From NCBI RefSeq assembly GCF_004402485.1, contig NZ_SOFG01000011.1:620001-684000 (forward strand): DNA of 64,000 bases, in the 5' to 3' direction. The translations under genes and the position numbers were made by a program. Of this stretch, positions 1 through 7,948 are shown piece by piece. Position 1 is the first letter of the stretch; each line of letters starts with the position of its first letter. The notes beneath the pieces are model-generated. The model did not search any database and was not told where the DNA came from. It saw only the letters and a program-made list of their open reading frames with translations. This DNA comes from Cryobacterium algoricola (lineage in GTDB: Bacteria > Actinomycetota > Actinomycetes > Actinomycetales > Microbacteriaceae).

Positions 1-102
1 GCGACGGTCGGACTCAGCGGCACCCGCGAGATCCTGGCCGGGAGTCGCCCCGCCGGCGCCGGGCTCGGCCCCAAGCTGCACGTCGATCCCCGGCTCGCCT
101 GA
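1..102 (+). CDS. 3' end of a CDS cut by the window edge
   Basis: An open frame runs from the first base to TGA at 100-102 and gives 33 residues ending in PKLHVDPRLA. The start lies outside the window. No family can be recognised from this tail. It is on the same strand as the aldo/keto reductase that follows and ends 88 nt before it, so the two could be co-transcribed. Confidence 0.5.
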   Translation, partial: ATVGLSGTREILAGSRPAGAGLGPKLHVDPRLA

Positions 103-190
103 CCTCGGCCCCCTCCCGATGACCGAGACCTCCCCAGGCACTCATCACCGCACCCAGTCCTCATCACCGCACCACGCAGTAAGGAATCCC

Positions 191-1138
191 ATGACCCGCA
201 TCGGTACATCAGACCTCGACGTCTTCCCGCTCGCCCTCGGCGGCAACACCTTCGGCTGGACCTCGGACGAGGCCGCCTCCCACGCCGTACTCGACGCCTT
301 CGTCGGGGCCGGAGGCAACTTCATCGACACCGCGGACGGCTATTCGGCCTGGGCTCCCGGCAACCACGGCGGCGAGTCCGAGACCATCATCGGCAGCTGG
401 CTTGCGGCCAGGGGCCACCGCGACGACGTCGTGATCGGCACCAAGGTCAGTCAGCACCCCGACTTCCGCGGACTCTCCGCACGCAACGTCGCCGCGGCCG
501 CCGCGGCATCCCTCACCCGCCTCGGCACGGACCGGATCGACCTGTACTACGCGCACTTCGACGACGCCAACACCCCACTCGAGGAGACCGTGACCGCGTT
601 CAACGATCTCGTCGTCGCCGGCAGCATCCGCTACGTGGGCGTCTCGAACTTCAGCGCCGCCCGGGTGAGCGAGTGGATCGACATCGCCACCCGCAACGGC
701 TTCGCCCTGCCGGTGGCGCTGCAGCCGCACTACAACCTCGTGCACCGCCAGCCCTTTGAACGCGAACAGCTGCCCGTCGTGCAGCAGAACCACCTCGGCG
801 TTGTGCCGTACTTCGCCCTCGCGAGCGGATTCCTGACCGGAAAGTACCGCACCCTGGCCGACCTCGAGGGCAGCGCCCGCCAGAAGATGGCCGGCGGCTA
901 CCTCAACGCGGCGGGACTCGCCGTCGTCGCGGTGCTCGACACCGTCGCCCAGGCCCACGGGGTGTCGCTCGCGACCATCGCCCTCGCCTGGCTCCGCGCC
1001 CGGCCCGGCGTCGTCGCCCCTCTCGCGAGTGCCCGCACGGTCGGGCAGCTGCCCGACCTGATGGCCTCTGCGACCCTCACCCTCACCTCCGAGGAGAACG
1101 CAGCCCTCGACGCCGCGTCCGCCCGCGTCCCCGAGTAG
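191..1138 (+). CDS. Aldo/keto reductase
   Basis: A 315-residue NAD(P)H-dependent oxidoreductase of the aldo/keto reductase superfamily (TIM barrel, cytosolic). The N-terminal TSDLDVFPLALGGNTFGW is the usual family opening. The catalytic Asp and Tyr lie in DTADGYSAW, the Lys in VVIGTKV and the His in LYYAHFDD. The C-terminal GVVAPLASARTVGQL binds the cofactor. The start was placed at ATG 191 because AAGGA sits just upstream and homology begins there; an in-frame ATG at 119 would add an unrelated Ser/His-rich leader. The gene is followed by a 63-bp palindrome, then by a convergent acetyltransferase. The substrate is unknown. Confidence 0.9.
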   Translation: MTRIGTSDLDVFPLALGGNTFGWTSDEAASHAVLDAFVGAGGNFIDTADGYSAWAPGNHGGESETIIGSWLAARGHRDDVVIGTKVSQHPDFRGLSARNVAAAAAASLTRLGTDRIDLYYAHFDDANTPLEETVTAFNDLVVAGSIRYVGVSNFSAARVSEWIDIATRNGFALPVALQPHYNLVHRQPFEREQLPVVQQNHLGVVPYFALASGFLTGKYRTLADLEGSARQKMAGGYLNAAGLAVVAVLDTVAQAHGVSLATIALAWLRARPGVVAPLASARTVGQLPDLMASATLTLTSEENAALDAASARVPE

Positions 1139-1174
1139 CCGGCCCCGACTCGACGAAATACCCGTCGCGGGCTC

Positions 1175-1237
1175 CCGCGAGAGTACGTTTTTGGCCCTTA
1201 AGACGCGGTTTTAAGGGCCACAAGTGCGCTCTCGCGG
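1175..1237. repeat. 63-bp intergenic palindrome, family A copy 1
   Basis: The outer arms are CCGCGAGAG and CTCTCGCGG; the inner arms are GGCCCTTAA and TTAAGGGCC. A second element with the same outer and inner arms and the same 63-bp length lies at 33891-33953. Here it separates two convergent genes, so a bidirectional terminator is plausible, but conservation of length and arms between distant loci points to a dispersed repeat family. Confidence 0.85.
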
Positions 1238-1285
1238 CAGGGCGAGCGGATGCCGCGGGCGACGCGGAATGGTGGGGAGGGCGGG

Positions 1286-1783
1286 TCAGGCGAGGAGCTT
1301 TTCGAAGCAGAAGGAGTGCGGGATCGCCTCGATGTACGGTTCGTAGATCGGGATCGGCGTGTAGCCGATCTTCTCGTAGAGGGCGACGGCATCCGGTTGT
1401 TTGCTTCCGGTCTGCAGGATGAGGCGCGGTACGCCGGCGGCCCGGGCGATGCGCTCGAGCTCGTTCATCAGCGCACGGCCGACCCCGCGGCCGCGCTGGT
1501 CGCCGGCGACGATCACGCGCTTGACCTCCCAGTCGCCGTCGTGGGTGCGCAGGGCCGCGTGGGCGATCGGGGTTCCGTCGGAATCGAGCGCGAGCACGGT
1601 CGCGAGGATGTCGGCCGGGTCGATCCTGAGCGCCTCGGTCACGGCATCGTCGAGTTCGGGGCTGCTCGGGCCGGCGTAGCGCGCGGTCATCTCCACGTCC
1701 ATCCGCGCGCGCAGCAGGGCGGCGCGCGGGTCGGTCCACTCCACCTGTTCGAAACGGAACGGGCGTTCGGTACTGCCACTCAT
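1286..1783 (-). CDS. GNAT family N-acetyltransferase
   Basis: A 165-residue protein with a GNAT fold: beta4 region EVKRVIVAGDQRGRGVG is the acetyl-CoA pyrophosphate-binding motif (Q/RxxGxG/A), followed by ALMNELERIARAAGVPRLILQTG and the C-terminal ALYEKIGYTPIPIYEPY typical of small-molecule acetyltransferases. The start is ATG 1783, preceded by a GAGGGA ribosome site. The acceptor substrate is unknown. The 5' leader consists of a 13-bp tandem repeat (1796-1847). Confidence 0.9.
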   Translation of the reverse strand: MSGSTERPFRFEQVEWTDPRAALLRARMDVEMTARYAGPSSPELDDAVTEALRIDPADILATVLALDSDGTPIAHAALRTHDGDWEVKRVIVAGDQRGRGVGRALMNELERIARAAGVPRLILQTGSKQPDAVALYEKIGYTPIPIYEPYIEAIPHSFCFEKLLA

Positions 1784-1795
1784 GGTGAATCCCTC

Positions 1796-1847
1796 GGGTG
1801 TCTGGCTCGGGTGTCCGGCTCGGGTGTCCGGCTCGGGTGTCCGGCTC
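1796..1847. repeat. 13-bp tandem repeat, four copies
   Basis: Four consecutive units of GGGTGTCCGGCTC, the first with one change (T for C), fill the 5' leader of the acetyltransferase gene whose start codon is at 1783. The ribosome site lies between the repeat and the ATG. Confidence 0.9.
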
Positions 1848-1961
1848 GACTGGGTGTTTTGGCCGTCTGCCGCGCAATCGTCGCAGACGCACAGCCTACC
1901 GAGCCGGGGGCGGATGCTGTCGCTTCCACCCCCGGGCATGGCCAGGTCGGAGAGATGCGAG

Positions 1962-2816
1962 TTACAGGCTCGCGGCGAGGCCCTCAGCGAGCGGGGTCGT
2001 CGGCCGGCCGGTCAGGCGGGCCAGGTCGCCGCTCGTCTCGCCGAGCAGCCCGTCGCGGATGTTGGCGTCGAGTCCCACGACGAAGCCCACCGTGCCCGCG
2101 TCGAGGCCGAAGGACGTGAGCAGCTCCGCGTGCTCGGCGGGGGCCAGGTTCCGGAACGTGACGGGCGAACCGATCAGCGTGCCGGTCGTGGCGGCGAGTT
2201 CGGCGAAGTCCCAGGCGTGGTCGCCCGAGAGCTCGAAGGTCTGGCCCGCGAGCGAGTCGTCGAGGATGGCCGCGGCCGCGGCATCCGCGTAGTCTGCCCG
2301 GCTTGCGCTCGCGACCCGGCCGTCGCCGACGCTCGCGACGATCTCGCCGGACTGGCGCGCCTTCTCGATCTCACCGGTGTAGTTCTCGGTGTACCAGCCG
2401 TTGCGCAGGATGGTGAAGGGGACCCCTGAGGCGATGAGGAACTCCTCGGTGGCCTTGTGCTCCGGCGCCAGCAGGAGCGCGGACGTCGTGGCCTTCGGGG
2501 CGCTCGTGTAGACGATGCGGCCGACTCCGGCGGCCTGTGCGGCCGCGATGACTGCGGTGTGCTGCGGGACGCGCTGGCCGACCTCGGAACCGGAGACGAG
2601 CATCAGCACATCGCCCGGTTCGACCACGGCCGTCACGGTCTCGGGCTTGCTGTAGTCGAGGACCGCGGTGCGCACACCGAGCGCGGCGAGAGCGGAAAGC
2701 CTGTCGGCGTTGCGGGCCGTCGCGACGATGCTGTCCGGGGCCGCACCGCGGGCGAGGAGGGTCTCGACGATGAGGCGGCCGAGGTGACCTGAGGTGGCGG
2801 TGACGATGTATGACAT
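1962..2816 (-). CDS. NmrA/QorB-like NAD(P)-dependent oxidoreductase
   Basis: A 284-residue atypical short-chain dehydrogenase. The N-terminal YIVTATSGHLGRLIVETLLARG is a Rossmann dinucleotide loop, followed by VATARNADRLSALAALGVRTAVLDY. The layout resembles NAD(P)H:quinone oxidoreductase type 2 (QorB/YtfG) and NmrA sensors, including LRNGWYTENY in the middle and the C-terminal VGLDANIRDGLLGETSGDLARLTGRP found in that family. The start at ATG 2816 has AAAGGA upstream. It is divergent from an HxlR regulator 92 nt away, the usual arrangement for electrophile- or quinone-responsive pairs. Confidence 0.88.
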   Translation of the reverse strand: MSYIVTATSGHLGRLIVETLLARGAAPDSIVATARNADRLSALAALGVRTAVLDYSKPETVTAVVEPGDVLMLVSGSEVGQRVPQHTAVIAAAQAAGVGRIVYTSAPKATTSALLLAPEHKATEEFLIASGVPFTILRNGWYTENYTGEIEKARQSGEIVASVGDGRVASASRADYADAAAAAILDDSLAGQTFELSGDHAWDFAELAATTGTLIGSPVTFRNLAPAEHAELLTSFGLDAGTVGFVVGLDANIRDGLLGETSGDLARLTGRPTTPLAEGLAASL

Positions 2817-2880
2817 GTGTTGTCCTTTCGGTGGCGTGTCAGAGTCAACCACGAACCAGCCGAGTACCTTCCCGCGCGCG

Positions 2881-2905
2881 GGTACCCACCTTTAGGTAAG
2901 CTACC
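2881..2905. promoter_or_regulatory. Candidate operator of the HxlR/NmrA divergent promoter
   Basis: The interval contains three spaced TACC/GGTA-like elements, including the near-dyad ACCTTTAGGT, immediately before the HxlR start codon and about 65 nt upstream of the reductase start. HxlR regulators usually bind such repeats in the shared promoter. Assignment is by position and symmetry only. Confidence 0.4.
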
Positions 2906-2908
2906 TGC

Positions 2909-3319
2909 ATGAAGATTAGTTTTGATGTCTCGCGGGTGCGTCCCGGCGCCGTTGCGGGGGTCTACCCAGCCAAGTGCGCGACGCGCACGGTGCTCGACCA
3001 CGTTACGAGCAAGTGGGGCGTGCTGGTGCTGCTCGCACTGCAGCAGGACTCGCTCCGCTGGGGCGAGCTGCGGCGGTCCATCGAGGGCATCAGCGAGAAG
3101 ATGCTCGCGTCGACGCTGCGCACCCTCGAGTCAGACGGCTTCGTGAACCGCGAAGCGCAGGCGACGATCCCGCCGCGGGTCGACTACGAGCTGACCGCCA
3201 GGGGCCACCAGCTAGCCGACCGCCTAGTCCCCCTCATGGACTGGATAGCCGACAACGCCGACGAGATCACCGGGGCACCGGCTTTCCCTCTCGCGAAAGC
3301 GGGCGAATCGTCGTTCTGA
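2909..3319 (+). CDS. HxlR family winged-helix transcriptional regulator
   Basis: A 136-residue HxlR/MarR-like repressor. AKCATRTVLDHVTSKWGVLVLLAL carries the conserved Cys and the KWG signature; LRWGELRRSIEGISEKMLASTLRTLESDGFVNRE is the winged helix, and VDYELTARGHQL the wing end. The Cys near the N-terminus is the usual redox or electrophile sensor. It probably represses itself and the divergent NmrA-type reductase. The last codons (AKAGESSF) and the stop lie within the 61-bp palindrome at 3292-3352, so the C-terminus appears to be set by a repeat insertion. Confidence 0.92.
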   Translation: MKISFDVSRVRPGAVAGVYPAKCATRTVLDHVTSKWGVLVLLALQQDSLRWGELRRSIEGISEKMLASTLRTLESDGFVNREAQATIPPRVDYELTARGHQLADRLVPLMDWIADNADEITGAPAFPLAKAGESSF

Positions 3320-3352
3320 CGGCGCCAGAACGACGATTCACCCGCTTTCGCG
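3292..3352. repeat. 61-bp intergenic palindrome, family B copy 1
   Basis: The arms start CGCGAAAGCGGG and pair over 27 bp with one mismatch around a 7-nt loop. A second 61-bp copy with the same outer arms lies at 26877-26937. The left arm contains the TGA of the HxlR gene. The right arm, read on the minus strand, contains part of the stop of the convergent small gene. The hairpin could also act as a bidirectional terminator. Confidence 0.88.
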
Positions 3353-3613
3353 GACGGAGTGAGTGCTCGCGGTCAGCTGGTGGTACTGCCGGTCGAGGGC
3401 GCGGGCGCGCGAACGCACGAGCTTCATCTGCTCTTCATCTTCGCGGCATTGGCGCTCCCGGTCGAAGTCGTCCCTGCACCCCGTGCCGTAGGCGAGGGCG
3501 ATCGCCCGCAGCGCCCGGCCGCTCCGTTCGGCGGCGAGGATCACCGCCAGTCGCTCCGATTCAGCGGCCAGTGACGCCCGCTCTGCTGCGAGATGTTCGA
3601 GTCGGGGATCCAT
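3338..3613 (-). CDS. Small hypothetical protein, probably coiled-coil
   Basis: A 91-residue charged, Ala/Glu/Arg-rich protein (MDPRLEHLAAERASLAAESERLA...) with heptad-like spacing that suggests a helical or coiled-coil fold. No domain is recognised. The ATG at 3613 was chosen because the longer version (3718) would overlap the E2 gene. It lies 50 nt downstream of the E2 gene on the same strand. Its C-terminal STHSVRESG is encoded inside palindrome B, so the natural end may have been altered by that repeat. Confidence 0.55.
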   Translation of the reverse strand: MDPRLEHLAAERASLAAESERLAVILAAERSGRALRAIALAYGTGCRDDFDRERQCREDEEQMKLVRSRARALDRQYHQLTASTHSVRESG

Positions 3614-3663
3614 ATGCGCGCCTTTGCTCACGGGAGGATTGACGGCCTCGTGTGCCGTCAATG

Positions 3664-5055
3664 TCAAATGATTATAGAGAGTGGATTCTCGATGCAGGCC
3701 ACGAACTGCGCCATCCATTCTGCCGCCACCGCCCCGTCGACCACCCGGTGGTCGGCCGACAGCGTCACCGTCATCACCGTGCCGACCGAAAGCTGCCCGG
3801 AATCGACGACCGGCCGTTGTTTCGCGGCACCGACGGCGAGGATGCCCGACTGCGGCGGGTTCAGGATGGCCGAGAACTGGTCGACCCCGAACATGCCGAG
3901 ATTCGAGACGGCAAAGCTGCCGCCCTCGAGCTCCTGCTGCCGCAGCTTCCCCTGTCGCGCCCGTCCGGCGAGGTCGGCGACCCGTTCGCTGATGTTCGTC
4001 AGCGTGAGGCCCTCGACGCCACGCAGGACCGGCGTGAGCAGTCCCGTTTCGGTGGACACCGCGACCGAGAGATCGACATGCTCGAATCGCCTCGTGGCGG
4101 TCTCGGTCCAGATGACGTTCGCCGCGGGCACCCGGACCAGCGCCACCGCGACGGCCTTGATGATGAAGTCGTTGACCGAGATCCTCCGCGGCGAGGTCGC
4201 GTTGATCTCGCTGCGGAGGGCGAGCAGGCGCTCGACACGGCAGTCCGCCGTGATGTAGAAGTGCGGAACGGTCGACTTGCTCTCGGTCAGGCGGCGCGCG
4301 ATGGCCCGTCGCATCCCGGTGTGCGGAACATCGGTGAACCCGGAGGCATCGACCACGGATACGGCGGTGACGCCACCCGTGGATGCCGCCGGTGCGGAGA
4401 CCGGCGGAGACGCCACGGGCGTGACGGGCTCCGGCTCGGTGGCAGCTGCAGCGACAGGCGCGGGCGCGGGCTGGAGGTTGTCGAGGTCTCTGCGCACGAT
4501 CCGCCCGTTCGGGCCACTGCCCACGACACGGGACAGGTCGAGTGCGCGTTCCCTGGCGATGCGCCGCACGAGCGGACTGGCGAATTGACGCCCGCCGGTG
4601 GCTGCGGCGAGCGGTGCCTGCCCGCCCGGGGCTGATTCGACCGGGACTACCCCGGCCGGAGCCGCCGCCACCGGCGTTGCCGTGTCCGGGCTTGCCGTGT
4701 CCGGGGTTGGCGCCTGCGGGGTAGCCGAATTCAGGTTTGCCGAATCCGGGTTCGCGGCCCCCGCGCGCTCCGGCACTTCCCCGGCGAGGAAGGCGTCGAT
4801 GTCCGCCTCCGCTTCACCGACGGCGGCGATCACGCCGATCGGCACGCCCACTTCGACGGGAACACCCTCGGGGACGATGACCCGCGCGAGCACCCCGTCC
4901 GTCTCTGCACGGTACTCGACGACGGCCTTCTCGGTCTCGATCTCGGCGAGCGGCTGGCCGATCGCCACGGTTTCGCCCACCTGCACCAGCCAGGTCTGGA
5001 TGGCGGCTTCCGCAGCGTTGGCGAGCACTTCCGGCATACGCACGAGCGTGGCCAT
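3664..5055 (-). CDS. Dihydrolipoamide acyltransferase (E2) of a 2-oxoacid dehydrogenase
   Basis: A 463-residue E2 core enzyme that transfers the acyl group from E1 via lipoyl-lysine to CoA. The lipoyl domain spans about residues 1-78 with the lipoylated Lys43 in EIETEKA. A Pro/Ala/Thr-rich linker of repeated NPDSA/TPDTA units follows (about 100-150). The peripheral-subunit-binding domain is at about 158-191 (ASPLVRRIARERALDLSRV, GSGPNGRIVRRDL). The catalytic acyltransferase domain ends with ADHRVVDGAVAAEWM, carrying the HxxxDG active site. ATG 5055 overlaps the stop of the E1 gene by one base (TGATG), implying translational coupling. No E3 gene is present; a housekeeping lipoamide dehydrogenase would have to serve. 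Confidence 0.92.
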   Translation of the reverse strand: MATLVRMPEVLANAAEAAIQTWLVQVGETVAIGQPLAEIETEKAVVEYRAETDGVLARVIVPEGVPVEVGVPIGVIAAVGEAEADIDAFLAGEVPERAGAANPDSANLNSATPQAPTPDTASPDTATPVAAAPAGVVPVESAPGGQAPLAAATGGRQFASPLVRRIARERALDLSRVVGSGPNGRIVRRDLDNLQPAPAPVAAAATEPEPVTPVASPPVSAPAASTGGVTAVSVVDASGFTDVPHTGMRRAIARRLTESKSTVPHFYITADCRVERLLALRSEINATSPRRISVNDFIIKAVAVALVRVPAANVIWTETATRRFEHVDLSVAVSTETGLLTPVLRGVEGLTLTNISERVADLAGRARQGKLRQQELEGGSFAVSNLGMFGVDQFSAILNPPQSGILAVGAAKQRPVVDSGQLSVGTVMTVTLSADHRVVDGAVAAEWMAQFVACIENPLSIII

Positions 5056-7241
5056 CAGCGGGTGCCCAGACCGAGCTTGATGACCTCGAGGCCGGCGACG
5101 ACGTCCTCGGTGCGGGCGATGGCGGCGCGCTCGAGCACCCGTGAGATGCTCGGGCTCGCCTCGCCGCCGGTCACGCGTTCGACCGGCTGGTCGAGGTAGT
5201 CGAAGAACCGGCGCTGGATTTCGTCGGACAGCCAGGCGCCGTACGACGTGCCGCGGGCCCCCTGCTCGACGATGAGAACGCTGTTGGTCTTGCGGATGCT
5301 CGTGCCGATGGTGTCCCAGTCGATCGAGGCCCGGTCGAGCCAGCGCAGGTCGATGACGTCGGCGCTCATGCCGGTCAGTTCGACGGCCTCGAGGGAGTGT
5401 TTGACCATGGACAGGTAGCTGATCACGGTGACGTCGGTGCCTTCGCGGCGCAGGGCCGCCTTCCCCAGCGGGATGCAGTAGTCGAGGTCGCCAGCGGGCA
5501 CCTCGCCGGTTTCGGCATAGAGGTCGACGTGCTCGATGACGAGCACGGGATCCTGCAGGGCGAGCGCGGTGTTCATCAGACCGACGTAGTCGGCCGCGTT
5601 CGACGGTGCGACGATGCGCCAGCCGGGGCTGGTCGCGAAGATGCCGGCCGGGTCCATCAGGTGCTGCGAGCCGTAGCCGCTTCCCATCGCGACCTTCGTG
5701 CGCAGCACGAGGGGCACCGGGTTCTCGCCGCCGAACATGTGCCGCGCCTTTCCGATCTGATTGAAGACCTGGTCGGCGGCCACCCACATGAAGTCCGGGT
5801 ACATGAACTCGACGACCGGGCGGTAGCGCCCGTCGAGTGCCATCCCGCCGCCGAGGCCGGCGAACGCGTTCTCGCTGATCGGGGTGCCGAGCACCCGGCC
5901 CTCGAACTTCTTCGCCAACCCCTTGGTGGCGCCATTCGTGCCGCCGTTGAGGCGGTGCACATCCTCGCCGAGCACGACGATCCGGGCGTCCTCCGCCATG
6001 CGGCGGTCCATGACGCCGGCGACGGTATCGACGAACTTCTTCGTTTCGAGCTCGCCCCGGTAGTCGGTCGGCTCGAGTGTGCGCAGGCCGTTCAGCTCGC
6101 TCGCGTCGCCCCGCACGCCGACATTGACGAAGTCCACGTCCGGCCACAGCTCCGGGCGGATGCGGCGCTTGCCCGCCGACTCCGGGTCTGCCTCGAGAAG
6201 CTGGGCCACGGCATCCCTCATTGCGGACTGGGCCTGCTCGCGCACCGCGGCGATGCTCGCCGGATCGATCTGGCCGAGCGCGATCATCTCGCGGGCGACC
6301 CGGTCCAGCGGGTCGCGGGCGCGCCAGGCCGCCTCTTCCTCTTTGGAGCGGTAGCCGAAGGCGCTGCCCGGGTATGGTCCGTTCTGGTGGAAGAACCGGT
6401 AGACCTCGACCTCGACGACCGCGGGCCCGTTGCCGGACCGCATCACCTGCTCGGCCTCCTTCGTCGCGAGGTGCACGGCGAGCGGGTCCATGCCGTCGAC
6501 GCGCCAGCTGGGGATTCCGAAGCCCAGCGCCCTGGCCGAGAGCCGCGGCTCGCCGGTCGACTCGGCCACCGTGGTCGACACGGCGTAGAGGTTGTTCTCG
6601 ATGAAGAAGGCGAGCGGCAGCTTCCACGCCGAAGCGAGGTTCATGGTTTCGAGGACCGAGCCGATGTTGGTCGCGCCGTCCCCGAAGTAGCTCACCGTGA
6701 CATCCGTCGTGCCCGCGTGCTTCTGGGCCCAGGCGTTGCCGGCCGCGAGCGGAACGCCGCCGCCGACGATCGCATTGGTGCCGAGCGCGCCGGCCTCGAA
6801 CCACTGCAGGTGCATCGAGCCGCCGCGGCCCCGGCAGTAGCCCTGGGCGAGCCCGAGGATCTCGGCGAGGGTGCGCTGCAGCACGGTCTGGATGTCCGCG
6901 GTCACCAGCGCGGCCGGATCGAGGGCACCGCCGGAGACGTGGTTGATCGCCTTGGCGAGGAACTGGTGATGTCCGCGGTGCGAGCCGTTGATCGCATCCG
7001 TCGACCCGAGGCCGACGATCGAGCCGACCGCCCCGCCCTCCTGGCCGATGCTGGAGTGAGCCGGCCCGTGGACGAGGCCCTCGCCGGCGAGTTCGAGCAC
7101 GGTTTCTTCGAAGGCGCGGATGAGGTGCAGCTGGCCGAGCATGGTGGCCAGGAGCGCCGGGTCGGCACTCTCCCAGTCCTGTGCCGTGGTGCTGAGCTCG
7201 ACCCAGGGGGCCAGGGGATCCAAACGTCGTCGTTCAGGCAT
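5055..7241 (-). CDS. Fused E1 alpha-beta thiamine-dependent 2-oxoacid dehydrogenase
   Basis: A 728-residue protein joining E1 alpha (about 1-360) and E1 beta (about 390-728). The ThDP motif runs from GDG (187-189) to NN (216-217). The alpha part also shows GSHRGHHQFLAK and QGYCRGRGGSMHL. The beta part shows VVLGEDVHRLNGGTNGATKGL, PISENAFAGLGGGMALDGRYRPVVEFMYPDF and VIEHVDLYAETGEVP. Together with E2 it would oxidatively decarboxylate a 2-oxoacid (branched-chain, acetoin-like or other) to an acyl-CoA. The start at 7241 has GGAG upstream. It is divergent from a VOC protein and GntR regulator, probably under that regulator. Confidence 0.9.
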   Translation of the reverse strand: MPERRRLDPLAPWVELSTTAQDWESADPALLATMLGQLHLIRAFEETVLELAGEGLVHGPAHSSIGQEGGAVGSIVGLGSTDAINGSHRGHHQFLAKAINHVSGGALDPAALVTADIQTVLQRTLAEILGLAQGYCRGRGGSMHLQWFEAGALGTNAIVGGGVPLAAGNAWAQKHAGTTDVTVSYFGDGATNIGSVLETMNLASAWKLPLAFFIENNLYAVSTTVAESTGEPRLSARALGFGIPSWRVDGMDPLAVHLATKEAEQVMRSGNGPAVVEVEVYRFFHQNGPYPGSAFGYRSKEEEAAWRARDPLDRVAREMIALGQIDPASIAAVREQAQSAMRDAVAQLLEADPESAGKRRIRPELWPDVDFVNVGVRGDASELNGLRTLEPTDYRGELETKKFVDTVAGVMDRRMAEDARIVVLGEDVHRLNGGTNGATKGLAKKFEGRVLGTPISENAFAGLGGGMALDGRYRPVVEFMYPDFMWVAADQVFNQIGKARHMFGGENPVPLVLRTKVAMGSGYGSQHLMDPAGIFATSPGWRIVAPSNAADYVGLMNTALALQDPVLVIEHVDLYAETGEVPAGDLDYCIPLGKAALRREGTDVTVISYLSMVKHSLEAVELTGMSADVIDLRWLDRASIDWDTIGTSIRKTNSVLIVEQGARGTSYGAWLSDEIQRRFFDYLDQPVERVTGGEASPSISRVLERAAIARTEDVVAGLEVIKLGLGTR

Positions 7242-7307
7242 GTGCCGGTCTCCATTGGTCGTGTCGATCGCGGGGATCGACTACATGTGAGGAACACTGT
7301 ATCGTCG

Positions 7308-7382
7308 ATTGAATCCAATGCCAAGGATTGGCCGCAACATATCCGATTAAGACGCGCTCAATTCAGGTCTTTGGATACAATG
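7308..7382. promoter_or_regulatory. Two ATTGNATCCAA boxes in the E1-E2 / VOC-GntR divergent promoter
   Basis: ATTGAATCCAAT at 7308-7319 and, inverted, TTTGGATACAATG at 7370-7382 share ATTGNATCCAA. They lie 67 nt upstream of the E1 start and 33 nt upstream of the VOC start. Position and symmetry suggest that they are the operator of the FCD-GntR regulator encoded downstream at 7945. Confidence 0.5.
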
Positions 7383-7414
7383 AAAGAAATCAGCGTCGAA
7401 CGAAGGAGTTCTCG

Positions 7415-7948
7415 ATGGTCACTGGCATCCCGGGTCTGCGCGGCACGGAGCACATCGGTTTCACGGTCCCCGACCTCGACGAGGCCGAGCATTTCCTCGT
7501 CGACGTGATCGGCTGCGAGCTCGTCTATTCACTCGGCCCGTTCGCGCACCCCGACGACGAGTGGATGCTCGAACACCTCGGCGTGCACCCGCGCACAGTC
7601 ATGCGCGAGCTCCGCTTCTTCCGCTGCGGCCACGGCCCCAATTTCGAGGTCTTCCAGTATGAACCGGCCACTGAAGCAGCCCCCGAACCCCGGAACAGCG
7701 ACATCGGCGGGCATCACCTGGCCTTCTACGTGGACGACTTCGATGCCGCCCTCGAACACCTGCGGGGGCACGGCGTCGAGATCATGGGCGCCCCGACCGC
7801 GAGCTCCAGCTGGAGCACCGGCCAGCGCTGGGTCTACTTCCGCAGCCCCTGGGGCATGCAGTTCGAGCTCGTGAGCTATCCGGACGGCAAGGCCTACGAG
7901 AAGGATGCTCCCACTAAACTGTGGCATCCGGCCCACCCGGCCGAATGA
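7415..7948 (+). CDS. VOC (glyoxalase/dioxygenase superfamily) protein
   Basis: A 177-residue vicinal-oxygen-chelate protein with two beta-alpha-beta modules: GTEHIGFTVPDLDEAEHFLVDVIG at the start and DIGGHHLAFYVDDFDAALEHLRGHGVEIMG plus WVYFRSPWGMQFELVSYP in the second half. His in TEHIGF, His in GHHLAFYV and Glu in MQFELVS are the likely metal ligands. Members include epimerases, dioxygenases and lyases; the reaction here is unknown. ATG 7415 follows AAGGAG. Its stop overlaps the GntR start (ATGA), so the two form an operon. Confidence 0.85.
   Translation: MVTGIPGLRGTEHIGFTVPDLDEAEHFLVDVIGCELVYSLGPFAHPDDEWMLEHLGVHPRTVMRELRFFRCGHGPNFEVFQYEPATEAAPEPRNSDIGGHHLAFYVDDFDAALEHLRGHGVEIMGAPTASSSWSTGQRWVYFRSPWGMQFELVSYPDGKAYEKDAPTKLWHPAHPAE

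Noticed and set aside
5397..7508. 703-codon open frame on the plus strand
   Set aside because: Antisense to the fused E1 gene. High GC keeps shadow frames open; its His/Arg/Gly-rich product has no domain.
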